DNA from: Melastoma dodecandrum
Taxonomy: Eukaryota > Streptophyta > Magnoliopsida > Myrtales > Melastomataceae
DNA length: 64,000 nt
Direction of reading: 5' to 3'
NCBI GenBank assembly: GCA_029817715.1
Contig: JARUPY010000292.1
Span: 890,001 to 954,000, forward strand
Part shown: positions 51,513 to 61,469 of the stretch, one piece after another
Position numbering within the stretch: position 1 is the stretch's first letter
Layout: each line of letters opens with the position of its first letter
Made by a program: the position numbers and the translations under genes
Notes under the pieces: generated by a model
The model's database searches: none
Seen by the model: only the letters and a program-made list of their open reading frames with translations
What the model was told of the DNA's origin: nothing

Positions 51513-51971
51513 TCAGCGCTTTCGCCGGGCCGCCCAGGCGGCATAGGGCGCGTCGCCCGAAGGCCGGATCTGGCTCAGCCGCATCGGCTGCGCATCGAGG
51601 GGTTGGCACAATTCGGCGTAGATCGTCGCGCTGCCGGCCCCGTGCTGTTCGGCCTCTTCGGCGGAGAAGGCGAAATAGCCCCGCTTGAAGCCCGCCAGAC
51701 GCATCGCGGCGTGGCACATCGGGCAGGGGCGTCCACTCGCGTACATGACACAGTCCGAGAGATCGCGGCGGCCGAGGATCCGGCTCGCCTCGCGCAAAGC
51801 CACCATCTCGGCATGGGCGCTCGGGTCGTTCGTCGCATGGACGGTGTTGGCCGCGCGGACGAGGACCGCGCCCTCCCGCACGATCACGGCGCCGTAGGGC
51901 GCGCCGCCGGCCGCGACGTTCGCCGCGGCGAGGGCCACCGCTTCCTGGATGTAACTCTCGTGCGTGGCCAT
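51513..51971 (-). CDS. Nucleoside/guanine deaminase-like protein (CMP/dCMP deaminase superfamily)
   Basis: A 152-residue zinc deaminase. Zinc ligands are His53 in PSAHAEMVAL (with catalytic Glu55) and Cys83/Cys86 in GRPCPMCHAAMRLAGF. The family includes guanine deaminase and tRNA adenosine deaminase; the overall sequence (APYGAVIVREGAVLVRAANT) resembles the guanine-deaminase or other small nucleobase deaminases more than TadA. It is encoded 50 bases downstream of the radical SAM gene on the same strand, perhaps in one transcript. It ends four bases from the convergent NDUFS4-like gene. Confidence 0.87.
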   Translation of the reverse strand: MATHESYIQEAVALAAANVAAGGAPYGAVIVREGAVLVRAANTVHATNDPSAHAEMVALREASRILGRRDLSDCVMYASGRPCPMCHAAMRLAGFKRGYFAFSAEEAEQHGAGSATIYAELCQPLDAQPMRLSQIRPSGDAPYAAWAARRKR

Positions 51972-52021
51972 GCCGGCGCTCTCCTTCCGCTGGCGCTCCA
52001 ACGCCGCGCGGCGACGGGAGT

Positions 52022-53089
52022 TCAGAACGCGTAGCGCACGGTACAATAGGGCATCGTCTCGGCGAGGAGGGCCTTGAAGCGGGCGAGCCACCGGCCTTTC
52101 CAGCCGGCCCGGTAGCGCAGATTGGCACCGCCGCCCTCCGACACCTTGGCTTCCTGGATGTCCGGCCGCCACAGCAGGTCCTCCGCGCGCGGGTGCCAGC
52201 CCAGATTCACCGCGTGCAAGTCCGCGTTGTGGGTCAGCATGATGATCTCGCACTTGAGCTGCGCGCGCGCCGCTTCCGAGAGCGTGCCGTCGATCTCGGC
52301 GAAGAGGGCGCGCCAATCGTCCTCCCAGCCCTCGTAGAGGATCACCGGCGAGAAATTGACGTGGACCTCGTAGCCGGCCGCCACGAAGTCGTTGATGGCG
52401 GCGATCCGCTCCGGCATCGGGGCGGTGCGCACATCGACGACCTTGGCGATGCGCGCGGGCATCAGCGAGAAGCGGATCCGGGTCTTGCCCTGCGGATCGT
52501 AGCCCAGCAGGGCGCGGTTCACCGCCTTCGTCGCGAACGACGCTTTGGCGTTCGGCAAGGTCCGGAACAACGCGACGAAGCTGCGCACGCCGCTGCTCAC
52601 CGCGGCATCCACCGAGAGGTCGCCATTCTCCCCGATGTCGTAGACCCAGAAGGCCGGGTCGATCGGGTCTGGCTCCGGAAGCGGCCCCTGGCGCCCCGCA
52701 TGACGGCTGATCGCCGCGCAGGCCTGCTCCAGATTCACGAACAGCGAGATCGGATTCGCAAAACCCTTGCGGCGCGGCACGTAGCAATAGGCGCAGGCCA
52801 TCGCGCAGCCGTTGGAGGTCGAGGGCGCGATGAAGTGGGCGCTCCGGCCGTTCGGCCGCATGGTGAGGCTCTTCTTCACGCCGAGCACCAGCGTCGAGCG
52901 CTTGATCCGGACCCAATCCTCCACCGAGCCGGCATTCCCGTGCAGGTCCGGGATGTTCCAGTGGGACGGCACGACGATGCGTTCGGCATCGGGGAAGCGC
53001 GCGAGGATCTCCTGGCCGAGCGGAAAATCCGTCACCGTCGGCTCGTGATAGATCGTCCGGATATCGAGAAGATCGCGCGTAAGGGCCAT
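52022..53089 (-). CDS. Spore-photoproduct-lyase-family radical SAM protein
   Basis: A 355-residue radical SAM enzyme. The cluster motif is SNGCAMACAYCYVPRRKG (CxxxCxxC at Cys95, 99, 102). The sequence resembles the spore photoproduct lyase (SplB) family found in some non-sporulating bacteria: SAHFIAPSTSNGC, ASFATKAVNRALLGYDPQGK, TRIRFSLMPARIAKVVDVRT, VNFSPVILYEGWEDDW. The genome group does not make endospores, so the real substrate (another DNA photolesion or an unrelated molecule) is unknown. The start at 53089 fits the family. It lies upstream of the deaminase gene. Confidence 0.83.
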   Translation of the reverse strand: MALTRDLLDIRTIYHEPTVTDFPLGQEILARFPDAERIVVPSHWNIPDLHGNAGSVEDWVRIKRSTLVLGVKKSLTMRPNGRSAHFIAPSTSNGCAMACAYCYVPRRKGFANPISLFVNLEQACAAISRHAGRQGPLPEPDPIDPAFWVYDIGENGDLSVDAAVSSGVRSFVALFRTLPNAKASFATKAVNRALLGYDPQGKTRIRFSLMPARIAKVVDVRTAPMPERIAAINDFVAAGYEVHVNFSPVILYEGWEDDWRALFAEIDGTLSEAARAQLKCEIIMLTHNADLHAVNLGWHPRAEDLLWRPDIQEAKVSEGGGANLRYRAGWKGRWLARFKALLAETMPYCTVRYAF

Positions 53090-53191
53090 GACGGATCCGG
53101 AGCCCGAGGGTGGCCCGAATCTCGATATGGGGTCCGGCAGTCCCGCCGGAATGGCTTGCGACGTGTCGTCCGGGCGGCGCCGCGCCCATGG

Positions 53192-54202
53192 TCAGACGCG
53201 GTAATAGTCCCGGTACCACCGGACGAAGCGCTCGACCCCGACCTCGATCGGCGTGCGCGGCGCGTAGCCGGTGGCTATCGCGAGATCCTCGACATCCGCG
53301 TAGGTGGCGGGCACGTCGCCGGGCTGCATCGGGAGAAACGTCTTGCGCGCTTTGCGGCCGAGGCACGATTCCAGGATCTCGATCAGGCGCAGCAGGTCCA
53401 CCGGCTGATGGGTGCCGATGTTGTAGAGCCGGTAGGGCGCGCTGCTGGTGCCTGGATCCGGCACGTTCGAATCCCAGGCCGGGTTGCTCTGTGCCGGCGT
53501 CTCGGCGAGCCGGACGATGCCCTCGACCACGTCGTCGATGTAGGTGAAGTCGCGCATCATCTGGCCGTTGGCGAAGACCTTGATCGGCTCGCCCGCCAGG
53601 ATCGCCCGCGTGAACAGGAACAGCGCCATGTCGGGCCGTCCCCAAGGCCCGTAGACCGTGAAGAAACGCAGGCCGCTGCAAGGCATGCGGTACAGGTGGC
53701 TGTAGCTGTGGGCGAACAGCTCGTTGGCCTTCTTGGTGGCCGCGTACAGGCTGACCGGGTGATCGACGTTCTGGTGCACGGAGAACGGCATCTGCGTCAC
53801 CGCCCCGTACACGGAACTGGACGACGCGTAGAGAAGGTGGGCCACCGGGTTGTGGCGGCAGCCCTCGAGGACGTGAAGGAAACCCTCGACGTTGCTCTTC
53901 ACGTAGACGTGGGGGTTCTCCAGCGAGTAGCGCACGCCCGCCTGAGCGCCGAGATGGATCACCGTATCGAAGGCGTTCGTCCGGAAGATCTCCTCCATCG
54001 CGGAGTGATCCGCCAGATCGGTCTTCCGGAAGTCGAAACGCGGGTGCGCCGCCAGTTGCCGAAGGCGGCTCTCCTTGAGCGCCACGTCGTAATAGTCGTT
54101 CAGGTCGTCGATCCCGACGACCGTCCGACCCTCCTCGAGATAGCGCTTGGCGACGTGATAGCCGATGAACCCGGCCGCCCCAGTCACCAGGACATGTTTC
54201 AT
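53192..54202 (-). CDS. UDP-glucuronate 4-epimerase-like NAD-dependent epimerase
   Basis: A 336-residue extended short-chain dehydrogenase. The NAD loop is [38 protein letters not shown] is the block that marks UDP-glucuronate 4-epimerases (LpsL, CapI type), [10 protein letters not shown] holds the Ser, and YAATKKANE the YxxxK pair. [20 protein letters not shown] is the family's substrate-loop block. It makes UDP-galacturonate from UDP-glucuronate for cell-surface polysaccharides. The start at 54202 is family-typical; an in-frame upstream start at 54487 adds Arg-rich sequence. It could feed the polysaccharide region 3 kb away. Confidence 0.92.
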   Translation of the reverse strand: MKHVLVTGAAGFIGYHVAKRYLEEGRTVVGIDDLNDYYDVALKESRLRQLAAHPRFDFRKTDLADHSAMEEIFRTNAFDTVIHLGAQAGVRYSLENPHVYVKSNVEGFLHVLEGCRHNPVAHLLYASSSSVYGAVTQMPFSVHQNVDHPVSLYAATKKANELFAHSYSHLYRMPCSGLRFFTVYGPWGRPDMALFLFTRAILAGEPIKVFANGQMMRDFTYIDDVVEGIVRLAETPAQSNPAWDSNVPDPGTSSAPYRLYNIGTHQPVDLLRLIEILESCLGRKARKTFLPMQPGDVPATYADVEDLAIATGYAPRTPIEVGVERFVRWYRDYYRV

Positions 54203-54724
54203 GGCGCGCTCCCCGAGCGGGTTCCCCGGTCCCGGTCGCGAGATGGCATCGGCTCGGACACCCTCACGGCGGCCCCTCGGTTCGCGGGAAGGAAATCCGG
54301 GCCGCCGATCATCACGCCACGGGGTGAGACCGTATCGACTGTCCGTACCACGCGGCGACTTTGGCTCCGTCACCCGCCGACTACAAGACGCGTTCCGCGC
54401 AGGGCCCTCGCCCTTTCGGCCCGCTTGACCTTCCATCACCCTGGATCGCGCCCGCCGAGCGGGCCCCGCACGGGGCGGCCCCGGCAACGCGCGCGTCGCT
54501 CACGGGGCCGACCGTTTCTCGGCGCCAGCAAGCCGGTCGTTCCGTGATTGCGCCGCCGCGCCGGAACTCCGGAGCCGCGGTGCCTGCGCGGCACCGGGCT
54601 CCCGGTGCGGACGCGGCGCCCTCCCTCGAACCGCGTTCGCGCACCTCGTGGGCGCGCGATGCTTGACCGGGGGCGGTGTGCGGCCCACTTCTCGTCCGCT
54701 GGGGGCGCAGCGGGACGCGGACCG
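54203..54724. other. Divergent non-coding spacer between epimerase and GST genes
   Basis: A 522-base very GC-rich stretch. Only short frames with poor composition. It should hold the promoters of both flanking genes; no clear operator or repeat recognised. Confidence 0.4.
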
Positions 54725-55432
54725 ATGATTGATCTCTACTACTGGCCGACGCCGAACGGCCACAAGATCACGATGTTTCTTGAGGAAGCGGGACTTCCTT
54801 ACAAAATTAGTCCGATCAATATTGGAAAAGGCGAGCAATTCAACCCGGAATTCCTGAAGATCGCCCCCAACAACCGCATGCCGGCGATCATCGACGACGA
54901 ACCGGCCGATGGCGGCGCCCCGGTCCCGCTGTTCGAATCAGGCGCGATCCTGCTCTACCTCGCCGAGAAGACAGGGCGCTTCATTCCCACCGACCTGCGC
55001 GGCCGCGCCGAGGTGCTGCAATGGCTGTTCTGGCAGATGGGCGGGCTCGGTCCGATGGCGGGGCAGAACCACCATTTCCGTACCTATGCGACCGAGAAGA
55101 TCCCCTACGCGATCAAGCGCTACGTCAACGAGACCAACCGGCTCTACGGCGTGCTCGACCGGCGCTTGGCCGACCGTGCGTTCGTCGCCGGGCCGGAATA
55201 CTCCATCGCCGACATGGCCTGCTACCCCTGGATCGTACCGTGGGAGAAGCAGGGCCAGAACCTTGACGAGCACCCGAACCTGAAGCGCTGGTTCAGAGCC
55301 ATCGCCGAGCGGCCCGCCACCAAGGCGGCCTATGCCCGGGCGCCGGAGGTCAACCCGGACTTCGGCAAGACCATGAGCGAGGACGCCAAGAAGGTGATGT
55401 TCGGCCAGACGGCCGCCAACACCAAGCGCTGA
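54725..55432 (+). CDS. Glutathione S-transferase-like protein (YfcG/YghU type)
   Basis: A 235-residue GST-fold protein. The thioredoxin-like N-terminal domain (DLYYWPTPNGHKITMFLEEA) has the TPNGxK motif of the YfcG/YghU (Nu-class) group, with KIAPNNRMPAIIDDEP (cis-Pro) and FESGAILLYLAEKTG (Glu-Ser binding the gamma-glutamyl part). The C-terminal helical domain includes QMGGLGPMAGQNHHFRTYA, typical of disulfide-bond oxidoreductases of this group. The ATG at 54725 starts the fold; a longer frame from 54548 is not credible. The Nudix gene follows eight bases after its stop. Confidence 0.92.
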   Translation: MIDLYYWPTPNGHKITMFLEEAGLPYKISPINIGKGEQFNPEFLKIAPNNRMPAIIDDEPADGGAPVPLFESGAILLYLAEKTGRFIPTDLRGRAEVLQWLFWQMGGLGPMAGQNHHFRTYATEKIPYAIKRYVNETNRLYGVLDRRLADRAFVAGPEYSIADMACYPWIVPWEKQGQNLDEHPNLKRWFRAIAERPATKAAYARAPEVNPDFGKTMSEDAKKVMFGQTAANTKR

Positions 55433-55439
55433 CGGCCCG

Positions 55440-56015
55440 ATGACCGATGCCGCGCCCGCTCTGCCGCTGGAGGTTCTCTACCGCGGGTGGAACACCTTCG
55501 GGATCGCCACGCTGACCCTGCCCGACGGCAGCACCGTGCCCCGGGCGCTGGAGGATCACGGCGAGGCGGCCTGCGTCCTGCCCTACGATCCCGAGCGGCG
55601 CGTGGCGCTGCTCGTCCGGCAGGCCCGAGTCGGGCCGGCCTTCTGGGGTGAGGCCGCCGACCTCGACGAGGTCCCGGCAGGCGGCCTCGACGGTGAGGCA
55701 CCGGAGACGACAGCGATCCGCGAGGCGCTGGAGGAAGCGGGCCTGCGCCTGACCCGGCTCGAGCCGGTGGCGCACGCCTACCCGATGCCCAGCGTCTCCT
55801 CCGAGCGGCTCTGGCTCTACCTCGCCCCCTACGGGCAGGCCGACAGGGTCGGGCCCGGCGGCGGCCTGCACGCGGAGGGCGAGCAGGTGGTGGTCCTGGA
55901 GGTGCCGCTCTCCGAGCTGGCGGATCAAGCCCGGACGGGCCGCCTGCCCGATCTCAAGCCGCTGGTCCTGGTCCAGGCCCTGATGCTCCGCGCGCCCGAA
56001 CTGTTCGTCGCTTGA
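55440..56015 (+). CDS. Nudix hydrolase
   Basis: A 191-residue Nudix hydrolase. The Nudix helix reads TAIREALEEAGLRL, preceded by DEVPAGGLDGEAPE. The N-terminal extension and the ALEDHGEAACVLPYDPERRV block resemble the ADP-ribose/GDP-mannose pyrophosphatase (NudF/NudK) subgroup, in which the family removes nucleoside diphosphates linked to X. The gene begins eight bases after the GST stop and overlaps the TTG start of the next gene, so all three form one operon. Confidence 0.87.
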   Translation: MTDAAPALPLEVLYRGWNTFGIATLTLPDGSTVPRALEDHGEAACVLPYDPERRVALLVRQARVGPAFWGEAADLDEVPAGGLDGEAPETTAIREALEEAGLRLTRLEPVAHAYPMPSVSSERLWLYLAPYGQADRVGPGGGLHAEGEQVVVLEVPLSELADQARTGRLPDLKPLVLVQALMLRAPELFVA

Positions 56016-56932
56016 CCGCTTCGCCCGACACGGCCGCCCAGGATGTCCTCGCGCGGATGCTCGCCTTTGCCGAAGAAGCGGCGCCGCTGGCGCTCGCCAT
56101 GCGGGCGGCCGGCCTGGACATGACCAACAAGGGCCCGGATCTGGGTCAGGCCCTCACAGAGGCCGATTTGGCCGTCAGCCGCCTGCTGCACGAACGGTTC
56201 GGCCCCAACCTGATCGAGGAGGAGACCGCCGAGGAGCTGGGGCAATCGGCGGCCCGGGCACTCCTGGCCCGGGACGCCTGGACCTTCGTGGCCGACCCGA
56301 TCGACGGGACCCGCCCCTTCGCGGGCGGCCTGACCGGCTGGGGGGTCATGGTGGCGGCCTGCCGGGCAGGCTGGCCACGCATCGGCGTGATGAGCCTGCC
56401 GGTCTGGAACGAGGACCGCGCCGGCCCCGCCCGCACCGAGCCTGCCAAGGCGGCGCGGGGTCTCCTGCTGGCGGCGCACGACGGCCAAGCCTTCTGGGCA
56501 CCGACGCTGGGTGGGCGCCGGAGCGGCGCCCTGCAGCCGCTCGAACGGCCTGCGCGCTACACCGGCCATGTCGGCTGGCTCGCCGTGGCAGCTCAGCGCT
56601 GCACCCTCGATTACGGCAGGGGCTGGTTTCCCTGGAGCGAGGGCGGCTCGATCTCCGACGCCGCGCTCCTCGCGACCGGGCGCCTCGACGCGACGCTGAC
56701 CAGCAACATGCTGTGGGATCTCGCGCCGATCCTGCCCGTGTTGGAAGCGCTGGGTTTCCGCCTGTTTCACTGGCCGGATCTCGCGGAGCCGCCGGCCGCG
56801 TTCATCGACCTGTTCGATACCGAACTCTCAGGCCACGACGATCTCTGGCTGATCTGCCGGAACCGGACCCAGGCGACCGATCTGGCTGGAGCGATCCACT
56901 TGGCCGAGCCGCCGCCCCGGGCGCGGTCCTGA
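56012..56932 (+). CDS. Inositol monophosphatase-family phosphatase
   Basis: A 306-residue member of the inositol-monophosphatase superfamily. Metal-binding motifs are EEETAEELG (Glu of site 1), VADPIDGTRPFAGGL (DPIDGT) and a late WDLAPILPVLEAL (Trp-Asp). The family includes inositol, CysQ-type and histidinol-phosphate phosphatases; the substrate cannot be determined. The TTG at 56012 overlaps the Nudix TGA by four bases, which supports it, although a start near residue 15 (ATG) is possible. The operon ends here, 16 bases before the convergent ArsR gene. Confidence 0.83.
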   Translation: MTASPDTAAQDVLARMLAFAEEAAPLALAMRAAGLDMTNKGPDLGQALTEADLAVSRLLHERFGPNLIEEETAEELGQSAARALLARDAWTFVADPIDGTRPFAGGLTGWGVMVAACRAGWPRIGVMSLPVWNEDRAGPARTEPAKAARGLLLAAHDGQAFWAPTLGGRRSGALQPLERPARYTGHVGWLAVAAQRCTLDYGRGWFPWSEGGSISDAALLATGRLDATLTSNMLWDLAPILPVLEALGFRLFHWPDLAEPPAAFIDLFDTELSGHDDLWLICRNRTQATDLAGAIHLAEPPPRARS

Positions 56933-56948
56933 GGCTCGGACCGATCGC

Positions 56949-57293
56949 TCACGCCGCGGGCGGATGACCCGGCGCGTCGGTCCGCGGCTTGTGGGCCAGG
57001 ACGGCCGCGATCAGGCCGGGGAAGCGTCCGTCGAGATCGTCGCGCCGCAGTGAGATCAGGCACCGCATGCCCTCGGGCCGGGTGCGCGTCACGCCGGCCT
57101 CCCGCAGGATCTTGAGGTGATGCGTCATGGTCGAGCGCGGCACGCTCTCGGCGAGAAGATCGCCGGACGAGCACTCGTTACCATCCTGCAACTCCGACAC
57201 CACGGCGAGCCGCGTCGGATCGCTCAGCGCGAACAGGATCCGGTGCAGCGTCAGGTCGTCGGCATCCGGGTGGGAGAACTTGCGGGGGCTCAT
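56949..57293 (-). CDS. ArsR-family transcriptional regulator
   Basis: A 114-residue winged-helix repressor. Helices ILFALSDPTRLAVVSELQDG, then the DNA-reading SVPRSTMTHHLKILREAGV and the wing TRTRPEGMRCLISLR are the ArsR/SmtB pattern. The metal-site Cys motif ELCVC is absent (one Cys in NECSSGD), so the signal may not be a metal. It is divergent from the MFS gene, with a perfect dyad between them, and probably represses it. Confidence 0.88.
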   Translation of the reverse strand: MSPRKFSHPDADDLTLHRILFALSDPTRLAVVSELQDGNECSSGDLLAESVPRSTMTHHLKILREAGVTRTRPEGMRCLISLRRDDLDGRFPGLIAAVLAHKPRTDAPGHPPAA

Positions 57294-57304
57294 GATGGCG
57301 CTAA

Positions 57305-57324
57305 TGTACGGTGTTTGTCGTACA
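57305..57324. promoter_or_regulatory. Perfect inverted repeat in the arsR-MFS divergent promoter
   Basis: TGTACG-N8-CGTACA, a 6-bp exact dyad 11 bases before the arsR start and 20 bases before the MFS start. The size and position suit an ArsR-type operator controlling both genes. Confidence 0.6.
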
Positions 57325-57343
57325 TCGTAAAGCGAGTCCGGCC

Positions 57344-58492
57344 ATGGTACGAATCGCGGTTCTCGCCCTCGGCATGTTCGCCCTGGGGCTCGATGCTTAC
57401 GTCGTCGCCGGCCTGCTGCCTGGAATCGGGGCGCGTTTCGGGATCGCGCCCGCCGAGGCCGGGCAGACCGTCACCGTCTTCACCCTCACCTACGCCCTGG
57501 CCGCGCCGGTCTGCGCCGCGCTGCTGGCTAGGCGGCCGATCCGAAAGATCCTGGCGCTGGCGCTCGCTGTCTTCGCCGTCGCCAACGCGCTGAGTGCCTG
57601 GGCGACGAGCCTGGGATGCCTGCTCGCGGCCCGTGCTCTCGCGGGCTTGGCCGCCGGCTTGTATGCGCCGGTCGCCGTCGCCTCGGCGGCTGCCTTGGTC
57701 GATCCCGGCCGCAAGGGCCGCGCCCTCGCCTTCACGCTCGGCGGCATGAGCACCGGCACGGTGATCGGTGTGCCGGCCGGCCTGTGGATCGCGGATCGGC
57801 TCGGCTGGCAGGGGACCCTGGGACTGGTCGCGGCCCTGGGTAGCCTCGCGGCAGTGGCGGTCCTCACACGGCTACCGGACATTCCGGCTACCGAGCCCCC
57901 GTCCTGGCGGGCACGGGCCGCGCTCCTCGCCGATCCCCGGATCCTCGCCGCCGTGGCGGTCTCGTTTCTGACCGCGGTCGCCAGCCTCGGCCTCTACACC
58001 TACGTGGCGCCCTTGCTGGATCTGTGCGGGCAGGGCGGCGCGGCGGCCTCCTACTTCTGGTGCTGGGGGCTCGGCGGTCTGATCGGGAGCTTCGGGATCG
58101 GTCCGCTGATCGACCGGTCGGGCGATCCCCGCCGGCTGATGGTTCTGATCCTGGCCGCCCTCACGCTGGCTCTGGCCGTCCTGACGCGCCTGATCGGCGT
58201 CGGCGCCCTCGGCTACCTGCCATTCCTGAGCTGGGGCGCCATGGGCTGGGCCTCCCAGGCACCGCAGCAGCACACGCTGCTCGGCCTGAGGCCCGAGCAC
58301 GGCAGCGTCGCGGTCGCGCTGAACAGCTCGGCGAACTATCTGGGCGGTGCGGCGGGCGCGGCGCTCGGAGGCATGATGATGGCATTCGCGGGGCCTGCCG
58401 CCCTGCCGGTCGCGGCCGCCGCGGTGGCGGTGACGGGTCTCTTGGTGCAGCTGCTCATCCTCGCCCGGAGGCCTGAACGGTCCTGGCGTTGA
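57344..58492 (+). CDS. Major facilitator superfamily transporter, AraJ/drug-efflux type
   Basis: A 382-residue transporter with 12 hydrophobic segments (starting VRIAVLALGMFALGLDAYVV, then VTVFTLTYALAAPVCAALLA and ILALALAVFAVANALSAWAT). The motif-A-like loop is ARRPIRKI. The family exports small molecules such as drugs or sugars with protons. The ATG at 57344 was chosen because it starts the first helix right after the operator. Its neighbour arsR suggests that it is induced by the molecule it exports, which is unknown. Confidence 0.88.
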   Translation: MVRIAVLALGMFALGLDAYVVAGLLPGIGARFGIAPAEAGQTVTVFTLTYALAAPVCAALLARRPIRKILALALAVFAVANALSAWATSLGCLLAARALAGLAAGLYAPVAVASAAALVDPGRKGRALAFTLGGMSTGTVIGVPAGLWIADRLGWQGTLGLVAALGSLAAVAVLTRLPDIPATEPPSWRARAALLADPRILAAVAVSFLTAVASLGLYTYVAPLLDLCGQGGAAASYFWCWGLGGLIGSFGIGPLIDRSGDPRRLMVLILAALTLALAVLTRLIGVGALGYLPFLSWGAMGWASQAPQQHTLLGLRPEHGSVAVALNSSANYLGGAAGAALGGMMMAFAGPAALPVAAAAVAVTGLLVQLLILARRPERSWR

Positions 58493-58670
58493 ACGTCCTG
58501 TCCTTGAGCAAGGACGCGGCTCGCCACCGTTGCCTGCACTGAACGCGACCGACAGCACGGCCCTGGCGATTCGCGCGGCCTGACCCCGAGGGACGCCACG
58601 CCTGAGCTGCAACACCCAGAGCGATCGTGTGTCCGGAGAGAGACGCTGCGCTCCGCACTTGTCCGAACCG

Positions 58671-58699
58671 GGCGGCGCATCGATCTGCGATGCGCCGCC
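58671..58699. terminator. Strong 12-bp stem-loop between the MFS gene and clpB
   Basis: GGCGGCGCATCG and CGATGCGCCGCC are perfect inverses around a five-base loop (ATCTG), 25 bases after the clpB stop on the minus strand. It should end clpB transcription and perhaps that of the convergent MFS gene too. Confidence 0.7.
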
Positions 58700-58723
58700 C
58701 GACACGCGTTCGCTCCGGGTCTG

Positions 58724-60167
58724 TCAGTTCAGCGTCGCATGGACCGGCCGGCGCTCGGTGCCGACCGTGACGTCGCCGATCATCAGCCCCATCGGACCCA
58801 GACGGACCGGCACCGTCTCGCCGTCATGAACCTTGCCGGAGAGCACCAGCTCGGCCAGCGGATCCTGGACGTTCTTCTGGATCACCCGCTTCAGCGGCCG
58901 CGCCCCGTAGGCCGGGTCGTAGCCCTTGTCGGCAAGCCAGTTCTTGGCCTCCTTGTCCACATCGAGGGTGATCTTGCGATCGTCCAGGAGCTTCTGCAGG
59001 CGCCCGAGCTGGATCTCGACGATCGCCCCCATCTCCGACCGCGCGAGGCGGTGGAACAGGATGATCTCGTCGACCCGGTTCAGGAATTCCGGCCGGAAGT
59101 GGCTGCGCACCACGCCCATCACCTCGTCGCGGACCGCCTCGGTGTCCTGGCCCGCGGGCTGGTTCACCAGATACTCGGCCCCGAGATTCGAGGTCATGAT
59201 CAGCAGCGTGTTGCGGAAGTCGACCGTCCGCCCCTGCCCGTCCGTGAGCCGCCCGTCATCGAGCACCTGCAGCAGGACGTTGAAGACGTCCGGATGCGCC
59301 TTCTCGACCTCGTCGAACAGCACGACCTGATAGGGCCGCCGCCGCACGGCCTCGGTGAGGGCGCCGCCCTCCTCGTAGCCGACATAGCCCGGAGGCGCGC
59401 CGATCAGCCGGGCGACCGCGTGCTTCTCCATGTACTCGGACATGTCGATGCGCACGAGCGCCGTGTCGTCGTCGAACAGGAAGCCGGCGAGCGCCTTGGT
59501 CAGCTCGGTCTTGCCCACGCCCGTCGGGCCCAGGAACATGAACGAGCCGATCGGCCGGTTCGGATCCTGTAAGCCCGCGCGGGCGCGCCGGACCGCGGTC
59601 GAGACCGCCTCCACCGCCTCGCGCTGGCCGACGACGCGCTTGGACAGCGCCTCCTCCATGGCCAGCAGCTTCTCGCGCTCGCCCTCCAGCATCTTGTCCA
59701 CCGGCACGCCGGTCCAGCGGGAGACGACCCCGGCGACGTGGGCGGGCGTGACCGCCTCCTCCATCATCGCGTCGCGGCCGTTCTCCGCCTTGGCCTCGAT
59801 CTCGGCGAGCTGCTTCTCGAGGCCCGGGATGACCCCGTAGGCGAGCTCACCCGCGCGCTGGTACTGGCCCTGGCGCTGCGCCGCGGCCAGGTCGTTCCGG
59901 GCCTCGTCGAGCTTCTTCTTGAGGCCGGCGGCCGTGCCGAGCTTGTCCTTCTCGGCCTTCCAGCGCGCGGTGATCGCCGCCGACCGCTCCTCCAGGTCGC
60001 CGAGCTCCTTCTCGAGCCGGACCAGCCGGTCGCGGGAGGCGGAGTCGGTCTCCTTCTTGAGCGCCTCGGCCTCGATCTTCAGCCGGACGATCTCGCGGTC
60101 GATGTTGTCGAGCTCCTCGGGCTTCGAGTCGACCTGCATGCGCAGGCGCGAGCCGGCCTCGTCGACG

Positions 60168-60211
<44 letters not shown>

Positions 60212-60564
60212 GTTCGACAGCGTCGCGGCCGCCACCAGGGCTGAATCCTGGATGCGCACGCCGTGGTGCTGCTCGTACTTCTCCTTCAGGCCGCGCAGGA
60301 TCGAGACCGTGTCCTCCACGGTCGGCTCCGACACGAAGACCGGCTGGAAGCGCCGCGCCAGCGCCGCGTCCTTCTCGACGTGCTTGCGGTACTCGTCGAG
60401 CGTGGTCGCGCCGACGCAGTGCAACTCGCCGCGGGCGAGCGCGGGCTTCAGCAGGTTCGAGGCGTCCATCGCCCCGTCCGCCTTCCCGGCGCCGACCAGC
60501 GTGTGCATCTCGTCGATGAACAGGATGATGCCGCCCTCAGCCGCGGTGACCTCGGAGAGCACGC

Positions 60565-60595
<31 letters not shown>

Positions 60596-61348
60596 CTTCG
60601 CGCCGGCGATCAGCGCGCCCATGTCGAGGGCGAGCAGGCTCTTGTCCCGCAGGGACTCGGGCACGTCGCCGTTGACGATGCGCAGGGCCAGACCCTCGAC
60701 GATGGCGGTCTTGCCGACGCCGGGCTCGCCGATCAGCACCGGGTTGTTCTTGGTGCGCCGGGACAGGACCTGGATGGTCCGCCGGATCTCTTCGTCGCGG
60801 CCGATCACCGGATCGAGCTTGCCGTCCCGGGCGGCCTCGGTGAGGTCGCGGGCGTATTTCTTCAGCGCGTCGTAGGCGTTCTCGGCCGAGGCGTTGTCGG
60901 CGGTGCGGCCCTTGCGCAGCGCGTTGATCGCGGCGTTGAGCGAAGCGGGGGTGACGCCCGCCGCCTGGAGCGCGCGGCCGGCCTCCGAGTCCTTCTCCAC
61001 CGCCAGCGCGAGGAGCAGGCGCTCCACCGTGACATAGGAATCACCCGCCTTCTCGGCGGCCTTCTCGGCGGTGTCGAACAGGCGCATCAGCTCGCGCGTC
61101 GCCTGGGGCGGGGACGCGTTGCCGGAGACCTTCGGCTGCTTGGCGAGCCATTGCTCGGTCTGGGCCAGGGCCACGCGCGACTGGCCGCCCGCCCGGTCGA
61201 TCAGGCCGGCGCACAGGCCCTCCGGATCGTCGAGCAGGACCTTCAGCAGGTGGCCCGGCTGAAGCTGGGGATGTCCCTCGCGCATCGCGAGGTTCTGAGC
61301 CGCCTGCACGAAGCCGCGGGCGCGCTCGGTGTATTTTTCGAAATTCAT
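58724..61348 (-). CDS. clpB: ClpB disaggregase
   Basis: An 874-residue AAA+ chaperone that rescues aggregated proteins with DnaK. The N-terminal domain ([19 protein letters not shown]) is followed by NBD1 with Walker [11 protein letters not shown] and Walker [16 protein letters not shown], the coiled-coil middle domain that marks ClpB ([20 protein letters not shown]), and NBD2 with [30 protein letters not shown] and the [10 protein letters not shown] sensor-2. The length is standard. The ATG at 61348 follows a GGGAGGG site. The upstream RpoH-like promoter suggests heat-shock control. Confidence 0.97.
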
Positions 61349-61469
61349 GCACAACCCTCCCGTACCGGCATCCGCCGCCCACAGAGAGGCGCGGCGCTAC
61401 CGAAACGTCGCCCTCCGGCTATCCGCCGCGAGAGGACCCCGGCACCTTAGATGGCCGCCGGTCCTCCCG

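Noticed and set aside
52022..53089. Considered as hpnH, the radical SAM partner of hpnG
   Set aside because: The CxxxCxxC protein resembles spore photoproduct lyase and not HpnH, and it lies 21 kb from the hopanoid operon.
52193..54547. 784-codon open frame on the plus strand through the radical SAM and epimerase genes
   Set aside because: Antisense to two enzymes with intact motifs; no conserved pattern seen in its translation.
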